From positions 55,817 through 119,816 of the forward strand of contig NZ_RBIR01000009.1 in the NCBI RefSeq assembly GCF_003634095.1: 64,000 bases of DNA, written 5' to 3'. The notes under the pieces were generated by a model. That model was not told where the DNA came from. It did no database searches and worked only from the letters and a program-made list of their open reading frames with translations. This DNA is from Arthrobacter oryzae (GTDB lineage Bacteria > Actinomycetota > Actinomycetes > Actinomycetales > Micrococcaceae). Position numbers and translations under genes: made by a program. Each line of letters opens with the position of its first letter. Position 1 is the stretch's first letter. Below, piece after piece: positions 1-9,594 of the stretch.

Positions 1-2899
1 GGGTGGCGTCGTCGAGGTACATCCAGGTGTCATCTGCCGGTGAGGCTCCGTCGAGGTGGGTGTTGAACCAGAGGGTGATGGTCTGGCCTTTGTAGGCGGT
101 GAGGTCTGCGGTGACGTGGGTCCACGTGCCGTTGTTGTTGCAGAGTTTGAAGATGCTGCCCAGGACGGCGCCGGTGGTGGAGCGGATTTGTGCTTCCATC
201 CAGTCGTACCGGCAGGCGGTGCCGGTGCAGGTGTCGTCGGTGGTGTGGGGCTGGTACCAGAAGGACAGAGTCGAGGTCCCCGTGGCAGGGACGGTGATGG
301 TCTGGGACAGGCTGCTGTCTCCAAGGGGTTCGGTGCCCGAGGCCAGTCCGAGGAGGGCGGAGCGGGTTCCGGTGTGGGCGGTGGTCGATGCGACGGGGGC
401 TCTGACGCCGCCGGTGCTCCAGGCAGTGAGGCCTGATTCGAATCCGCCGTTCGTGATTGTTGTCCCGCCGGTGGTCCCGGCGGGGGTGACGGAGTTGGAG
501 GCGGCCGAGGCCGGGGACGTGCCGACCGCGTTCGTGGCCGTGACGGTGAAGGTGTAGGTGGTGCCGTTGGTCAGCCCGGTGATGGTGGCGCCGGTTGCCG
601 GGGGTGTCCCGGCGATGGTGACCGGCGCCAAAGTAGTGGTCCCGGTGTGCGGGGTGACCGTGTAGGAGGTGATCGCCGAACCCCCGTTAGCCGGCGCGGT
701 CCAGGCCACGGCTGCGGAGGCGTCCCCGGCCGTAGCGGTGACCCCGCTCGGGGCCGCCGGCGCCGTCGCGGTTGTTTGGGTGTTGGTGACGGTGGCGTCG
801 TCGAGGTACATCCAGGTGTCATCTGCCGGTGAGGCTCCGTCGAGGTGGGTGTTGAACCAGAGGGTGATGGTCTGGCCTTTGTAGGCGGTGAGGTCTGCGG
901 TGACGTGGGTCCACGTGCCGTTGTTGTTGCAGAGTTTGAAGATGCTGCCCAGGACGGCGCCGGTGGTGGAGCGGATTTGTGCTTCCATCCAGTCGTACCG
1001 GCAGGCGGTGCCGGTGCAGGTGTCGTCGGTGGTGTGGGGCTGGTACCAGAAGGACAGAGTCGAGGTCCCCGTGGCAGGGACGGTGATGGTCTGGGACAGG
1101 CTGCTGTCTCCAAGGGGTTCGGTGCCCGAGGCCAGTCCGAGGAGGGCGGAGCGGGTTCCGGTGTGGGCGGTGGTCGATGCGACGGGGGCTCTGACGCCGC
1201 CGGTGCTCCAGGCAGTGAGGCCTGATTCGAATCCGCCGTTCGTGATTGTTGTCCCGCCGGTGGTCCCGGCGGGGGTGACGGAGTTGGAGGCGGCCGAGGC
1301 CGGGGACGTGCCGACCGCGTTCGTGGCCGTGACGGTGAAGGTGTAGGTGGTGCCGTTGGTCAGCCCGGTGATGGTGGCGCCGGTTGCCGGGGGTGTCCCG
1401 GCGATGGTGACCGGCGCCAAAGTAGTGGTCCCGGTGTGCGGGGTGACCGTGTAGGAGGTGATCGCCGAACCCCCGTTAGCCGGCGCGGTCCAGGCCACGG
1501 CTGCGGAGGCGTCCCCGGCCGTAGCGGTGACCCCGCTCGGGGCCGCCGGCGCGGCCTGGCCGGCGGTGACGGTGATCGTGAGGGACCCGGTGACGGCGTC
1601 GGGGCTGACCCCGTTGGCCGCGGTGACCGCGAACGTTGAGGTCCCCGCCGTGGTCGGGGTGCCGGAAAGGACCCCGGTCGTGGCGTTCAGGGACAACCCT
1701 GCCGGCAGGGTCCCGGAGGAGACCCGGAACGTCGGCGCCGGGGTGCCGGACGCAGTAAAGGTATAGGAGTAGGGGGTCCCGGTCGTGGCGGTGGACGGCG
1801 GCGACGCGGCGGTGAACACCGGCGCCGCCTGGCCGGGGTTGACGGTGATCGTGAGGGACCCGGTGACGGCGTCGGGGCTGACCCCGTTGGCCGCGGTGAC
1901 CGTGAACGTTGAGGTCCCCGCCGTGGTCGGGGTGCCGGAAAGGACCCCGGTCGTGGCGTTCAGGGACAACCCTGCCGGCAGGGTCCCGGAGGAGACCCGG
2001 AACGTCGGCGCCGGGGTGCCGGACGCAGTAAAGGTATAGGAGTAGGGGGTCCCGGCTGCGGCGGTAGACGGCGGCGACGCGGCGGTGAACACCGGCGCCG
2101 CCTGGCCGGGAACCACAGTTTTCAGGATGATGTCATCGGCGATCATGTCGCCGTCCTGCATCACGTGCTCTGCTCCCAGCTGGAGGACATTCATCGAAGT
2201 ATTTGAACCGAGATCGATGAAGCCGGTCGTGCTGTTCGAGCGGTCAAAGAGCTTTGTGCCGTCCTGCCATACCTGGGCCTGGCTCTGCGCACCTTTGATT
2301 ACGAGGTGAATTTTCAGGGCAAACTTTTGGCCGACGGTAATGTGACCCACGCCAATGATGGTGAAGCCGGAGCCGGTAGGCCATCGTACAAACAGGTCGC
2401 CGGTTCCGTTCTGACGCGACACATCAAGCATGCGTTGACTGCCGTTGAAGAAGCGCAAGGTGGGAACGTTGTTATTCGAGGCGCTCCCTTCGCGGGTGAT
2501 GTCAAACCAGCCGCTGGCCCAAACCTCACTTGCCGGCGCCGGCAGATTCTTCACCACGTTGGCCTCGGAGCCGCTATTTCCGGTAACACTGATCCGAGCA
2601 GCACAGGCGGGGGAGTTGGAAATTGCCGATTGCACGGTGGCGGTGGCGCCACCTAACTGGGTGACGGTCGTCCATTTACTGAAGTCGTTGGTTTCAAAAT
2701 TGTCGGCCAGAACGACTGAGCCGGGGTCAGTATTTGTGGGAGCGGGGGCGGCGGGGTTGCAGGGCGACGCAGCGGCCTGGGCGCCGGCTGGCGAACTGAG
2801 GCTCATACAAACCATGAGGGCCGCCGTGGCAAGCGCACCGGCCAAAGCCGGCCGCCGCACTCTTCGTGCAGACTTTCCTTTGCGGCCCTGGCTTTTCAT
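1..2899 (-). CDS. Secreted multidomain repeat protein (Ig-like, Fn3, jelly-roll), 3' end outside window
   Basis: The frame is open from the ATG at 2897-2899 to the left edge, about 966 codons, with no stop. It starts with a basic stretch and a hydrophobic signal peptide ending near ALATAALMVCMSLSSPAGAQA, so the protein is exported. An N-terminal region of about 200 residues resembles a LamG/jelly-roll carbohydrate-binding fold. Two 91-residue Ig-like modules of the He_PIG/cadherin-like type follow (GTLPAGLSLNATTGVLSGTP). After them come 263-residue units, each a fibronectin type III domain plus a jelly-roll domain (GGFESGLTAWSTGG, WFNTHLDG). These features are seen directly; a role in surface adhesion or polymer binding is inference. 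The catalytic or anchoring part, if any, is beyond the window. The product is incomplete, so the function stays open. Confidence 0.85.
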   Translation of the reverse strand, partial: MKSQGRKGKSARRVRRPALAGALATAALMVCMSLSSPAGAQAAASPCNPAAPAPTNTDPGSVVLADNFETNDFSKWTTVTQLGGATATVQSAISNSPACAARISVTGNSGSEANVVKNLPAPASEVWASGWFDITREGSASNNNVPTLRFFNGSQRMLDVSRQNGTGDLFVRWPTGSGFTIIGVGHITVGQKFALKIHLVIKGAQSQAQVWQDGTKLFDRSNSTTGFIDLGSNTSMNVLQLGAEHVMQDGDMIADDIILKTVVPGQAAPVFTAASPPSTAAAGTPYSYTFTASGTPAPTFRVSSGTLPAGLSLNATTGVLSGTPTTAGTSTFTVTAANGVSPDAVTGSLTITVNPGQAAPVFTAASPPSTATTGTPYSYTFTASGTPAPTFRVSSGTLPAGLSLNATTGVLSGTPTTAGTSTFAVTAANGVSPDAVTGSLTITVTAGQAAPAAPSGVTATAGDASAAVAWTAPANGGSAITSYTVTPHTGTTTLAPVTIAGTPPATGATITGLTNGTTYTFTVTATNAVGTSPASAASNSVTPAGTTGGTTITNGGFESGLTAWSTGGVRAPVASTTAHTGTRSALLGLASGTEPLGDSSLSQTITVPATGTSTLSFWYQPHTTDDTCTGTACRYDWMEAQIRSTTGAVLGSIFKLCNNNGTWTHVTADLTAYKGQTITLWFNTHLDGASPADDTWMYLDDATVTNTQTTATAPAAPSGVTATAGDASAAVAWTAPANGGSAITSYTVTPHTGTTTLAPVTIAGTPPATGATITGLTNGTTYTFTVTATNAVGTSPASAASNSVTPAGTTGGTTITNGGFESGLTAWSTGGVRAPVASTTAHTGTRSALLGLASGTEPLGDSSLSQTITVPATGTSTLSFWYQPHTTDDTCTGTACRYDWMEAQIRSTTGAVLGSIFKLCNNNGTWTHVTADLTAYKGQTITLWFNTHLDGASPADDTWMYLDDAT
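2..1552. repeat. Tandem 789-bp duplication inside the repeat protein
   Basis: Positions 2-763 and 791-1552 appear identical over 762 bp with a period of 789 bp (263 codons, in frame). One unit encodes an Fn3 domain plus a jelly-roll domain. Identity extends through synonymous positions, so the duplication is recent or homogenised by recombination. The array may continue to the left of the window. Confidence 0.95.
1551..2110. repeat. Tandem 273-bp Ig-like module repeat
   Basis: Two units of 273 bp (91 codons) lie at 1551-1823 and 1824-2096, with the start of a third at 2097-2110. Each encodes one He_PIG-type Ig-like module with the linker AAPVFTAASPPSTA. The copies are nearly but not fully identical. 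Confidence 0.9.
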
Positions 2900-3351
2900 G
2901 GGGATCCCTTTATGCGGTGCTGTGGGTGCAGGTGCTGTACCTGCGAACGGTGCGGCCCGTACTTCTCCACGTGGCCCCGGAGGGACGACATACCTACTGG
3001 GGAGGATTGAAGCCGTTCATGGATAGCATCTTGTCTACGGCATGGCCGAAGGTGGGCTGGTGGAACTGTCGAAGGAAATCGCCGCGGTGCCGCGCCGAAA
3101 TTCTGGGGCCGGCTGATGCCCGCCTCATATAAATTGGCCGGGATTGCGGCCTCGTGAGGAGCCTAAGTGCCGGCCGCAGCGGGGACAACACTGGGCGGTA
3201 CGTGTATTTCCGGCAGGACTACTCGCTTCCCCCGGGGTCCCGGAGAGCTTCTGGGGCCGTTCCACCGTTGTACGCGTTCAACAAGGGTTGGCTGATCGCC
3301 ACCTCGCTCTGGGTAGTTGCGGAAGCGGGTGCGGGCGTCCACAATGACCTC
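2900..3351. other. Intergenic region, divergent promoters expected
   Basis: This 452-bp gap lies between the divergent secreted-protein gene and the DUF2252 gene. It must hold both promoters. The DUF2252 frame remains open upstream to about 3154, but I see no convincing ribosome binding site or domain in that extension. No repeat or RNA gene is recognisable. Confidence 0.5.
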
Positions 3352-4716
3352 ATGCCTGCCGAGTCCTACTCCGCACCGGCTCGCGAAGAGCTGCAGTTGA
3401 GCCGTGCCGATGCGTATGCCCGCGGCCGCCAACTGCGCCGGACCACGCCGCGTAGTGCACTGGCCGAGCGGAGCACGGCACATCGTGACCCCGTCGCTCA
3501 TATCCGCGAACAGAACGAAGACCGCAACCAGGAACTGGTGCCCCTGCGTATGGAGCGCATGCTCGAGAACCCCTTCGCGTTCTACCGAGGGACGGCCGGG
3601 CTGATGGCCATGGACCTCGCCCGCGACTCGCACTCGGGGATCGTGGTCGCGGCATGCGGTGACGCGCACATCAGCAACTTCGGCTTTTATGCCTCCCCGG
3701 AACGCAAACTCGTCTTCGACCTCAACGACTTCGACGAGGCCGGCGCAGCCCCATGGGACTGGGACCTCAAACGGCTCGTCACGAGCGTGGTGGTCGGTGG
3801 AATGCACGCCGAGTACACGGAACGCGAGGTGCGCAAGGCAGCACAAGGGACCGTAGGGGCGTACCGCAGCGCACTGACGACGATGCTGGAACGAAACCCG
3901 TACGAGCGCTACTACATGCACAGCAACATCAAATTCGCCCGCAGCCTCCTGAGCTCGGACGCCCAGAAGGTGCTGCACCACGCGATCAGGACGGCCAGGA
4001 AGCGCACCAACCAGCGGGCCGTGCGTCGTACCACGCAGATGGACCACGACGGTCGCCTGCGTTTCGTTGAACGGCCTCCGGCAATGACGACTGCGCCCGT
4101 GCGGAACACCGACGTGGTGCCGCGCCTGTTCGCCGAATACCGCCGCACGGTCAGTCTCGACGTCGGCACCGTTTTGGCCCAGTACACCCCCACCGATCTG
4201 GCCCGCCGGGTGGTCGGCGTCGGGAGCGTCGGGACCCGTTGCTTCCTCCAGTTGCTGCAGTCCCCCGATGGGGATGCGCTGCTGCTCCAGGTGAAGGAGG
4301 CCGGGCAGTCAGTGCTGCAACGTTACGGTGGCATCCCACAGCCGAGCAGCAGCGCGCAGGATGTGGCAGCGCATGGTCAGGGTACCCGCGTGGTCCAGCT
4401 CCAACGGGTGCTGCAGGCAGTGTCGGATCCTTTCCTAGGGCATCTGCAGAACGACGGACGCGACTACTACGTGCGCCAGTTCCATGACATGAAAGGATCG
4501 ATCGACCTGGCGGGACTCGACTTTGTCCCGTTCTTCGACTACGTCCGCACGTGCGCACTCCTGCTCGCACGCGCCCACGCGCAAAGCCCCGCGGCAGGCC
4601 AGATCCTCGGTTACCTGGGCAAATCCGAGGCCGCCACCGAAGCTGTTGTCGACTGGTCGTTCAGCTACGCCCGGCAATCGCTGCTCGACTATGAGGCCCT
4701 TCGGGCCGCGCACTGA
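3352..4716 (+). CDS. DUF2252 family protein
   Basis: A 454-residue protein from the chosen ATG. It carries the hallmark DUF2252 segments: FYRGTAGLMAMDLA near residue 80, then CGDAHISNFGFYASPERKLVFDLNDFDE, which resembles the catalytic HxDxxxxN and DFD region of protein-kinase-like or aminoglycoside phosphotransferase folds. A conserved PWDWDLKRL follows. The family is common in Actinobacteria and its substrate is unknown. The start is uncertain because the frame is open to 3154 and neither site has a strong ribosome binding site; 3352 gives the usual family length. It converges on the creC-like gene, ending 31 bp from it. Confidence 0.85.
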   Translation: MPAESYSAPAREELQLSRADAYARGRQLRRTTPRSALAERSTAHRDPVAHIREQNEDRNQELVPLRMERMLENPFAFYRGTAGLMAMDLARDSHSGIVVAACGDAHISNFGFYASPERKLVFDLNDFDEAGAAPWDWDLKRLVTSVVVGGMHAEYTEREVRKAAQGTVGAYRSALTTMLERNPYERYYMHSNIKFARSLLSSDAQKVLHHAIRTARKRTNQRAVRRTTQMDHDGRLRFVERPPAMTTAPVRNTDVVPRLFAEYRRTVSLDVGTVLAQYTPTDLARRVVGVGSVGTRCFLQLLQSPDGDALLLQVKEAGQSVLQRYGGIPQPSSSAQDVAAHGQGTRVVQLQRVLQAVSDPFLGHLQNDGRDYYVRQFHDMKGSIDLAGLDFVPFFDYVRTCALLLARAHAQSPAAGQILGYLGKSEAATEAVVDWSFSYARQSLLDYEALRAAH

Positions 4717-4747
4717 CCGCATCGTGATCCGTCGTCGGCTCGGCGCC

Positions 4748-6265
4748 CTACACGCGGCGGTGAATGGACTTGTAGCTCAGGTAGGCATTCAGGCCCTCGA
4801 TGCCATACTCGGTGCCGAGGCCGGAATCGTGCCTGCCGCCAAAGGGGGCTGCATGGTTGGAGGCGAAGAAGTTGATGCCCACGGAACCGGTGTCCATCCG
4901 GTCCGCCACGGCCAGCGCGGCTTCCGGGTCCCGTCCGAACACCAGCCCGCCCAGGCCGAACTCCGTGTTGTTCGCCAGCGCAACCGCCTCATCGACACTG
5001 CCGCCGGCGTCGTTGTACTTCAGGATGCAGATGACCGGGCCGAAAATCTCCTCGCGGGAGATGCGCATGTCCGGGGTGACGTCCGCGAACACGGTGGGTT
5101 CCACAAAGTACCCGCCTTCCAGCCCGCCTCCCAGTGACGCCGCGCGTCCGCCCGTGGTGGCGCGGGCGCCTTCGGCCAGCCCCGATTCCACATACTCCAG
5201 CACGGTCCGATACTGCGACGCGGTGGCGCAGGGTCCGAAGACCGTGTCCGGGTTCAGCGGGTCTCCCTGTTTGCCGGCCGCGATGGTGTTGGTGACCATG
5301 TCCACTACTTCCTCGTACCGGCTGGCCGGGGCAAGGATGCGGGTGGAGATGTAGCAGGTCTGCCCGGTGTTGCGCATGGAGGAGCGGATCAGGACCTTGG
5401 ACATGGCGTCCAGATCCGCGTCCGGCATCACAACCGCGCTCGATTTCCCCCCGAGTTCCAGGGTGACGGGACGCAGCAGTTCCCCGCAGGCGGCGGCGAT
5501 CTTCCGGCCCACCGGCGTGGAGCCCGTGAAGGCCACCTTGTCCACGCCAGGGTGCTTGACCAGCGCGTCGCCCAGCCGGCCGGAGCCGGTGACGAGGTTG
5601 ACCACGCCGGCCGGAACTCCGGCGGCGGTCACGGCGTCGATGATCACCCGGAGGGACAACGGGGTGGGCGACGCCGGTTTGATCACCACGGTGCAGCCGG
5701 CCAGCAGCGCGGGGGCCAGTTTGATGACCACGAGGTTGATGGGGAAGTTCCAGGGCGCGATCAGCGCGCACACGCCGATGGGATCGCGTCGGACTACGGA
5801 TTCGCCACCGCCGCGCGGGAAGGGGCGCACGTCATCACGCTCGAGATAGCTAGCGAGGGTCGCGAAGTACCGGAAGATGCCCGCGGCGTTCGCTGCCGCG
5901 CCGGAGGATTCGGAGACTGGCGAGCCGTTCTCCCGGGTGTTGGTGAGCGAAAGCTCGTCGGCGCGTTTCTCCACTTCCTCGGCGATGCGCACCAGATAGG
6001 CGGCCCGCTCGGAGGGCGCGAGCCGCGGCCACTCGCCCTGGAAGGCGCGTTGGGCGGAGCCGACGGCGGCGTCCACGTCCCCCGGTGTGCCGTCCGGGAC
6101 GGAGCCCCAGACTTCGCCGGTGGCCGGGTCGGTGACCGCGTTGCGGCCGGTGCCCCGGGCCGGCGTCCAAGCCCCGTCGATGAAGATGCTGTCCACGTGG
6201 GTGTGCGGCAGGGTCAGTGCAGCGCGTGCGGCCAGTGCGGGAGCGTCGTGGGTAGCCGCAGTCAT
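4748..6265 (-). CDS. creC: Aldehyde dehydrogenase, likely 4-hydroxybenzaldehyde dehydrogenase
   Basis: A 505-residue NAD(P)-dependent aldehyde dehydrogenase. Visible motifs are PWNFP near residue 170, the general-base Glu in LELGGKSS near 270, the catalytic Cys in GQTCYIS near 302, and EEIFGPV towards the C terminus. It is the last gene of the cre-like operon, and its ATG overlaps the stop of the HD-domain gene (ATGA). In Corynebacterium glutamicum CreC oxidises 4-hydroxybenzaldehyde to 4-hydroxybenzoate. Assigning that substrate here rests on the gene order, not on the protein alone. Confidence 0.85.
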   Translation of the reverse strand: MTAATHDAPALAARAALTLPHTHVDSIFIDGAWTPARGTGRNAVTDPATGEVWGSVPDGTPGDVDAAVGSAQRAFQGEWPRLAPSERAAYLVRIAEEVEKRADELSLTNTRENGSPVSESSGAAANAAGIFRYFATLASYLERDDVRPFPRGGGESVVRRDPIGVCALIAPWNFPINLVVIKLAPALLAGCTVVIKPASPTPLSLRVIIDAVTAAGVPAGVVNLVTGSGRLGDALVKHPGVDKVAFTGSTPVGRKIAAACGELLRPVTLELGGKSSAVVMPDADLDAMSKVLIRSSMRNTGQTCYISTRILAPASRYEEVVDMVTNTIAAGKQGDPLNPDTVFGPCATASQYRTVLEYVESGLAEGARATTGGRAASLGGGLEGGYFVEPTVFADVTPDMRISREEIFGPVICILKYNDAGGSVDEAVALANNTEFGLGGLVFGRDPEAALAVADRMDTGSVGINFFASNHAAPFGGRHDSGLGTEYGIEGLNAYLSYKSIHRRV

Positions 6266-7038
6266 CGGATCACCGCGGTCTTGAGCAGGGCGGTGGAGCG
6301 GGCCAGGTCCGCGACGGCCATGTCATACGCCGCCTGGGTAATGAGTTCGGGCACGATTTCCGCGGTCAGCCTGTCCGTGTAGGTGGCCGGGTCCATCCCG
6401 AACCAGGACGAGGCCAGGGCGATCCCGGCGTGGTCGAAGCGCCACAGCCGGTCCGCGTCGCGCATCAACGCATCCTCCAGCGAGTGGGCCGCGGGGCGGG
6501 TGTCGTGGCCGTCGATGATGTCACAGACCCGCTTAACGAACTCAGGAGAGTAGCCCAGGCCCGGGAGCACGCGGCGGGCGACATCGCAGCCCTGTTTTTC
6601 GTGTTCGTAGCGGATCGCGGCCTTGCGCCAGTCGCCGGCGAAGCCCTCGGAGATGATCCGCGATTCGTCCACGTGGGCCCAGCCGGTGTCGTGCAGCAGT
6701 GTGGCCACGCGGACAAGTTCGGCATCGGCATCGGGGTACGCCCGGCAGAGCCGCTCGGCGAAGGCGAGGGAGATCGGCAGGTGGATGTCGTTGCCGCGGG
6801 TACGGGTCTCGTGCACCACGGCACGCCACAGTGGGTCGAGTTCCTCCAGCGCAGCCGGCGTCGTGGCGATCGGGGCGGTGTCCACCGGTCCCGCCGCCGG
6901 AACGGGCCGGACCGGGTACGCGGCGGCAAAATCCGCAGTCGCGGAATCAACAGCCGCGGGATTGACGTCGGCCCGATGGGCGGCAGCAGTCCCGGCTGCG
7001 CCGCCGGCGTCGTCAACCGGAGTCTTGGGGGTGGTCAT
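6262..7038 (-). CDS. creD: HD-domain metal-dependent phosphohydrolase, CreD-like
   Basis: 258 residues. An Ala/Pro-rich N-terminal segment of about 75 residues precedes an HD domain with LLHDTGW near residue 115 and downstream DGHDTR and RDADRLWRFDH, the usual His/Asp metal ligands. The start at 7038 has AAGGAG seven bases upstream; the open frame upstream of it (to 7194) lies in the neighbouring gene. In the cre pathway CreD removes the phosphate from the oxidised aryl phosphate after the P450 step, and an HD phosphohydrolase between the reductase and aldehyde dehydrogenase genes fits that role. The four-base overlap with creC suggests translational coupling. Confidence 0.8.
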   Translation of the reverse strand: MTTPKTPVDDAGGAAGTAAAHRADVNPAAVDSATADFAAAYPVRPVPAAGPVDTAPIATTPAALEELDPLWRAVVHETRTRGNDIHLPISLAFAERLCRAYPDADAELVRVATLLHDTGWAHVDESRIISEGFAGDWRKAAIRYEHEKQGCDVARRVLPGLGYSPEFVKRVCDIIDGHDTRPAAHSLEDALMRDADRLWRFDHAGIALASSWFGMDPATYTDRLTAEIVPELITQAAYDMAVADLARSTALLKTAVIR

Positions 7039-7070
7039 AATGCTCCTTCGGGGGGCGGCCAGCCGCAGGG

Positions 7071-8408
7071 CTAGCTGTCCGTCGTGATCGTCTTGAGGGG
7101 TGTCGCCGGATCGGCGGCAGCCCCGGCGGGGATGTTCTGGCCCTTGGCCAGGGCGTTCTTCACGGCCATGAAGTCCAGCGGCGCATTGACGCAATCCGCG
7201 GCGATGATCCGGCCCTGGCGGTAGTAGAGGACGCTAAACTTTCCGCGTTCCTCGTCCCGCCGCAGCACGGTCTGGTCGTAGCCGTTGCAGAGGCCGGCGA
7301 TCTGGAGTTTGAGGTCGGCCTGATTGGACCAGAACCACGGGATGCCGGCGTATTCCTCGCGCCGGCCGGTGAGCGAGTAGGCCGCCACCTTGGCGTGTTC
7401 GATCGCGTTGTTGACACTTTCCAGCCGGATCCGCTCCCCCGGCGCCGAGCCGGGCACCGGATTGGGCATGTTGGCGCAGTCGCCGATCGCTACCGTGGTG
7501 CCGTCCGAGGCCAGCGCGAAGCGGTCCACGACGATCCCGTTGTCCACGGCCAGGCCGAGCTGTTCGGCCAGCTGGGTGTTGGGAATGACGCCGATCCCGA
7601 TCAGCACGATCTGCGCGGGCAGCACGGTACCGTCCTGGAGTTCGACGCCGGCCACCGCCCGGCCACCGCCTCCCGGGGCGTCGTTCGCGGTGAAGCGTTT
7701 GGCGCTCGTGGCGAGCCGGATGTCCAGGCCGCGGGCGCGGTGTGCCTGCAGGAAGTACCCGGCGGTCTCCTCGCCGACGGCACGGCCCACCAGGCGCGGG
7801 CCGAATTCGAGCACGGTGACGTTCTTGCCCATCTTCTGGAGGCTGGACGCGGCTTCAAGGCCGATGAAACCGCCACCGATCACCACCACATCCGTGGCGT
7901 CCCCTACCCGGGCCTTCAGGGCCAGGGCGTCGTCGGCGTTGCGCAGGTACAACACGCCCTCAAGGTCCCCGCCCTCAATTTCCAGCTTCCGGGCCCGGGC
8001 GCCCACGGTGAGGGCCAGCCGCTTGAACGGGAACTGCCTGCCGGAGGAGGAATGCGCGACGCCGGAGCCGTCCGCTTCCTTGTCGATCTTGACGATATAT
8101 TCGCCCTTGACCAGGTCCACGTTGTGTTCGGCCCAGTACTCATTGGACCGGAAGATCAACGATTCGCTCTCCACAGTGCCCTGCAGGAACTCCTTGGACA
8201 GGGCCGGGCGCTGGTACGGGCGGTGGTCCTCATCGCCGAGCAACGTGATGTGCTCGTCGAAGCCGAGGGCGCGCAGGGATACCGCGAGCTGGACGCCGGA
8301 CTGGCTCGCCCCGATGATCAGCAGCCCCGTGCGGGCCGGGGTGCCCGACGTCGCCGCGTCCTCGGCTGCCGCCGCCGGGGCGGCCTGCTCAACCGCGTTG
8401 GTGCTCAT
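7071..8408 (-). CDS. creE: FAD/NAD ferredoxin reductase for the P450 system
   Basis: A 445-residue putidaredoxin-reductase-like flavoprotein. An Ala-rich N-terminal tail of about 25 residues precedes the FAD-binding LLIIGASQSG. The second dinucleotide motif GGGFIGLEAA lies near residue 177, and the FAD-closing AIGDCANMPN near 300. It would pass electrons from NAD(P)H to the [2Fe-2S] ferredoxin encoded immediately upstream, which in turn feeds CreJ. The spacing to the ferredoxin stop is two bases, so the pair is surely co-transcribed. Confidence 0.88.
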   Translation of the reverse strand: MSTNAVEQAAPAAAAEDAATSGTPARTGLLIIGASQSGVQLAVSLRALGFDEHITLLGDEDHRPYQRPALSKEFLQGTVESESLIFRSNEYWAEHNVDLVKGEYIVKIDKEADGSGVAHSSSGRQFPFKRLALTVGARARKLEIEGGDLEGVLYLRNADDALALKARVGDATDVVVIGGGFIGLEAASSLQKMGKNVTVLEFGPRLVGRAVGEETAGYFLQAHRARGLDIRLATSAKRFTANDAPGGGGRAVAGVELQDGTVLPAQIVLIGIGVIPNTQLAEQLGLAVDNGIVVDRFALASDGTTVAIGDCANMPNPVPGSAPGERIRLESVNNAIEHAKVAAYSLTGRREEYAGIPWFWSNQADLKLQIAGLCNGYDQTVLRRDEERGKFSVLYYRQGRIIAADCVNAPLDFMAVKNALAKGQNIPAGAAADPATPLKTITTDS

Positions 8409-8410
8409 GG

Positions 8411-8731
8411 CTATACCTGTGCTTCCGGGGTGGTGACGAAGAGTTCGAGCTCGTCGGTGAGGCGGAGCTGGCAGGACAGCCGTGAGTTGTCCTCGCGGTC
8501 CACGGCGGTGCCGTAGAGCATCTCATCCTCCATGTCCTCCATCGGCGGGAGCTGTGAGAGGCAGTCCTCGCGGACGAAGACGTGGCAGGTGGCGCAGGAC
8601 AGCGAGCCGCCGCATTCGGCGACGATGCCGGGGACGCCGTTGCGCACCGCGGTCTCCATGACGGAGTCGCCGGCGTTGCCCTGGACGTCGCGGACGGCGC
8701 CCTCGGCGTCAGTGAAATGAACCGTTGGCAT
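8411..8731 (-). CDS. creF: [2Fe-2S] ferredoxin, adrenodoxin/putidaredoxin type
   Basis: 106 residues with the cluster ligands in ECGGSLSCATCH (Cys-x5-Cys-x2-Cys) and a fourth Cys in RLSCQL near residue 86, the pattern of vertebrate-type ferredoxins serving P450s. Start ATG at 8729-8731 with AAGGAGGA upstream. It lies between the reductase and SDR genes of the cre operon and is the expected electron donor of the CYP encoded by the first gene. Confidence 0.9.
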   Translation of the reverse strand: MPTVHFTDAEGAVRDVQGNAGDSVMETAVRNGVPGIVAECGGSLSCATCHVFVREDCLSQLPPMEDMEDEMLYGTAVDREDNSRLSCQLRLTDELELFVTTPEAQV

Positions 8732-8790
8732 TGGTCCTCCTTGGGGATGAACTTGGGGTTGAAGTCGGGAAGTTGGCAAAAAGGGCAGAG

Positions 8791-9594
8791 TCAGATGAAC
8801 TGGCGGCCGCCGTCGACCACCATGGTCTGGCCCGTGTAGTAGGAGCTGTCCGGCCCGGCCAGGAAGAGCGCCGCGCCCACGATGTCCTCCGGCTGGCTGG
8901 CCCGCTTGATAGCGCCGCGGTCCACCCCGTAGTTCTCCGCGTTCTCCATCAGCCCGTAGCTGGCCTCGGTGAGGGTGAAGCCGGGAGCGATCGCGTTGAC
9001 CGTGATCCCCCGCCGGCCCAGTTCCTTGGCCATCACCCGGGTCAGGGCCACCACGCCGCCCTTGGAGGCGACGTAGTGCAGCCACTGTTCCGAACCGCTG
9101 AAGATCGTGGCGCTGGAGAGGTTGATGACGCGGCCGCCCTCGGGCAGGTACGGGCTGGCCGCCCGGGTCACGAGCCAGGGCCCCTTGAGGTTCACGTTCA
9201 TTACGAGGTCCCACTCGGCCGGATCGATGTCCTCGAACGGGCTGCGGGTCACCCCCGCATACACGGCGGCGTTGTTAAGTACGACGTCGATGCTCCCGTT
9301 GCCGAAGTCCGCGCAGCTTTTCGCGAGGGCCTCCGTGGAGTCGAGGCTGGTGACGTCGGCGTGGAAGGCGGCCGCCTCAGCCCCGGTGTCCAGTACCAGC
9401 TTGGCCGTTTCCTCCGCGCCATCCAGGTTCACGTCCGCCACGGCCACGCGGTAGCCGCGGCGGCCGAAGCCGAGCGCGAACGCCCGGCCCAAGCCGCCGG
9501 CGGCGCCGGTGATCAGGACGGTGCGGGCAGGCCGGCCCGCACCGTCATATTCCGCAGCAGGCATGTTCGAGTCATTCATCCGCTGGTCAGACAT
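8791..9594 (-). CDS. creG: SDR family dehydrogenase, likely 4-hydroxybenzyl alcohol dehydrogenase
   Basis: A classical short-chain dehydrogenase of 267 residues: TGAAGGLGRAF near residue 30, NNAAVYAG near 105, catalytic YVASKGG near 174. The start overlaps the stop of the upstream creH-like gene by eight bases. By position it corresponds to CreG, which oxidises 4-hydroxybenzyl alcohol to the aldehyde. The SDR fold is certain; the substrate is inferred from the cluster. Confidence 0.82.
   Translation of the reverse strand: MSDQRMNDSNMPAAEYDGAGRPARTVLITGAAGGLGRAFALGFGRRGYRVAVADVNLDGAEETAKLVLDTGAEAAAFHADVTSLDSTEALAKSCADFGNGSIDVVLNNAAVYAGVTRSPFEDIDPAEWDLVMNVNLKGPWLVTRAASPYLPEGGRVINLSSATIFSGSEQWLHYVASKGGVVALTRVMAKELGRRGITVNAIAPGFTLTEASYGLMENAENYGVDRGAIKRASQPEDIVGAALFLAGPDSSYYTGQTMVVDGGRQFI

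Noticed and set aside
3154..3351. N-terminal extension of the DUF2252 protein
   Set aside because: The frame is open but lacks a ribosome binding site and family similarity; high GC makes long open frames common.
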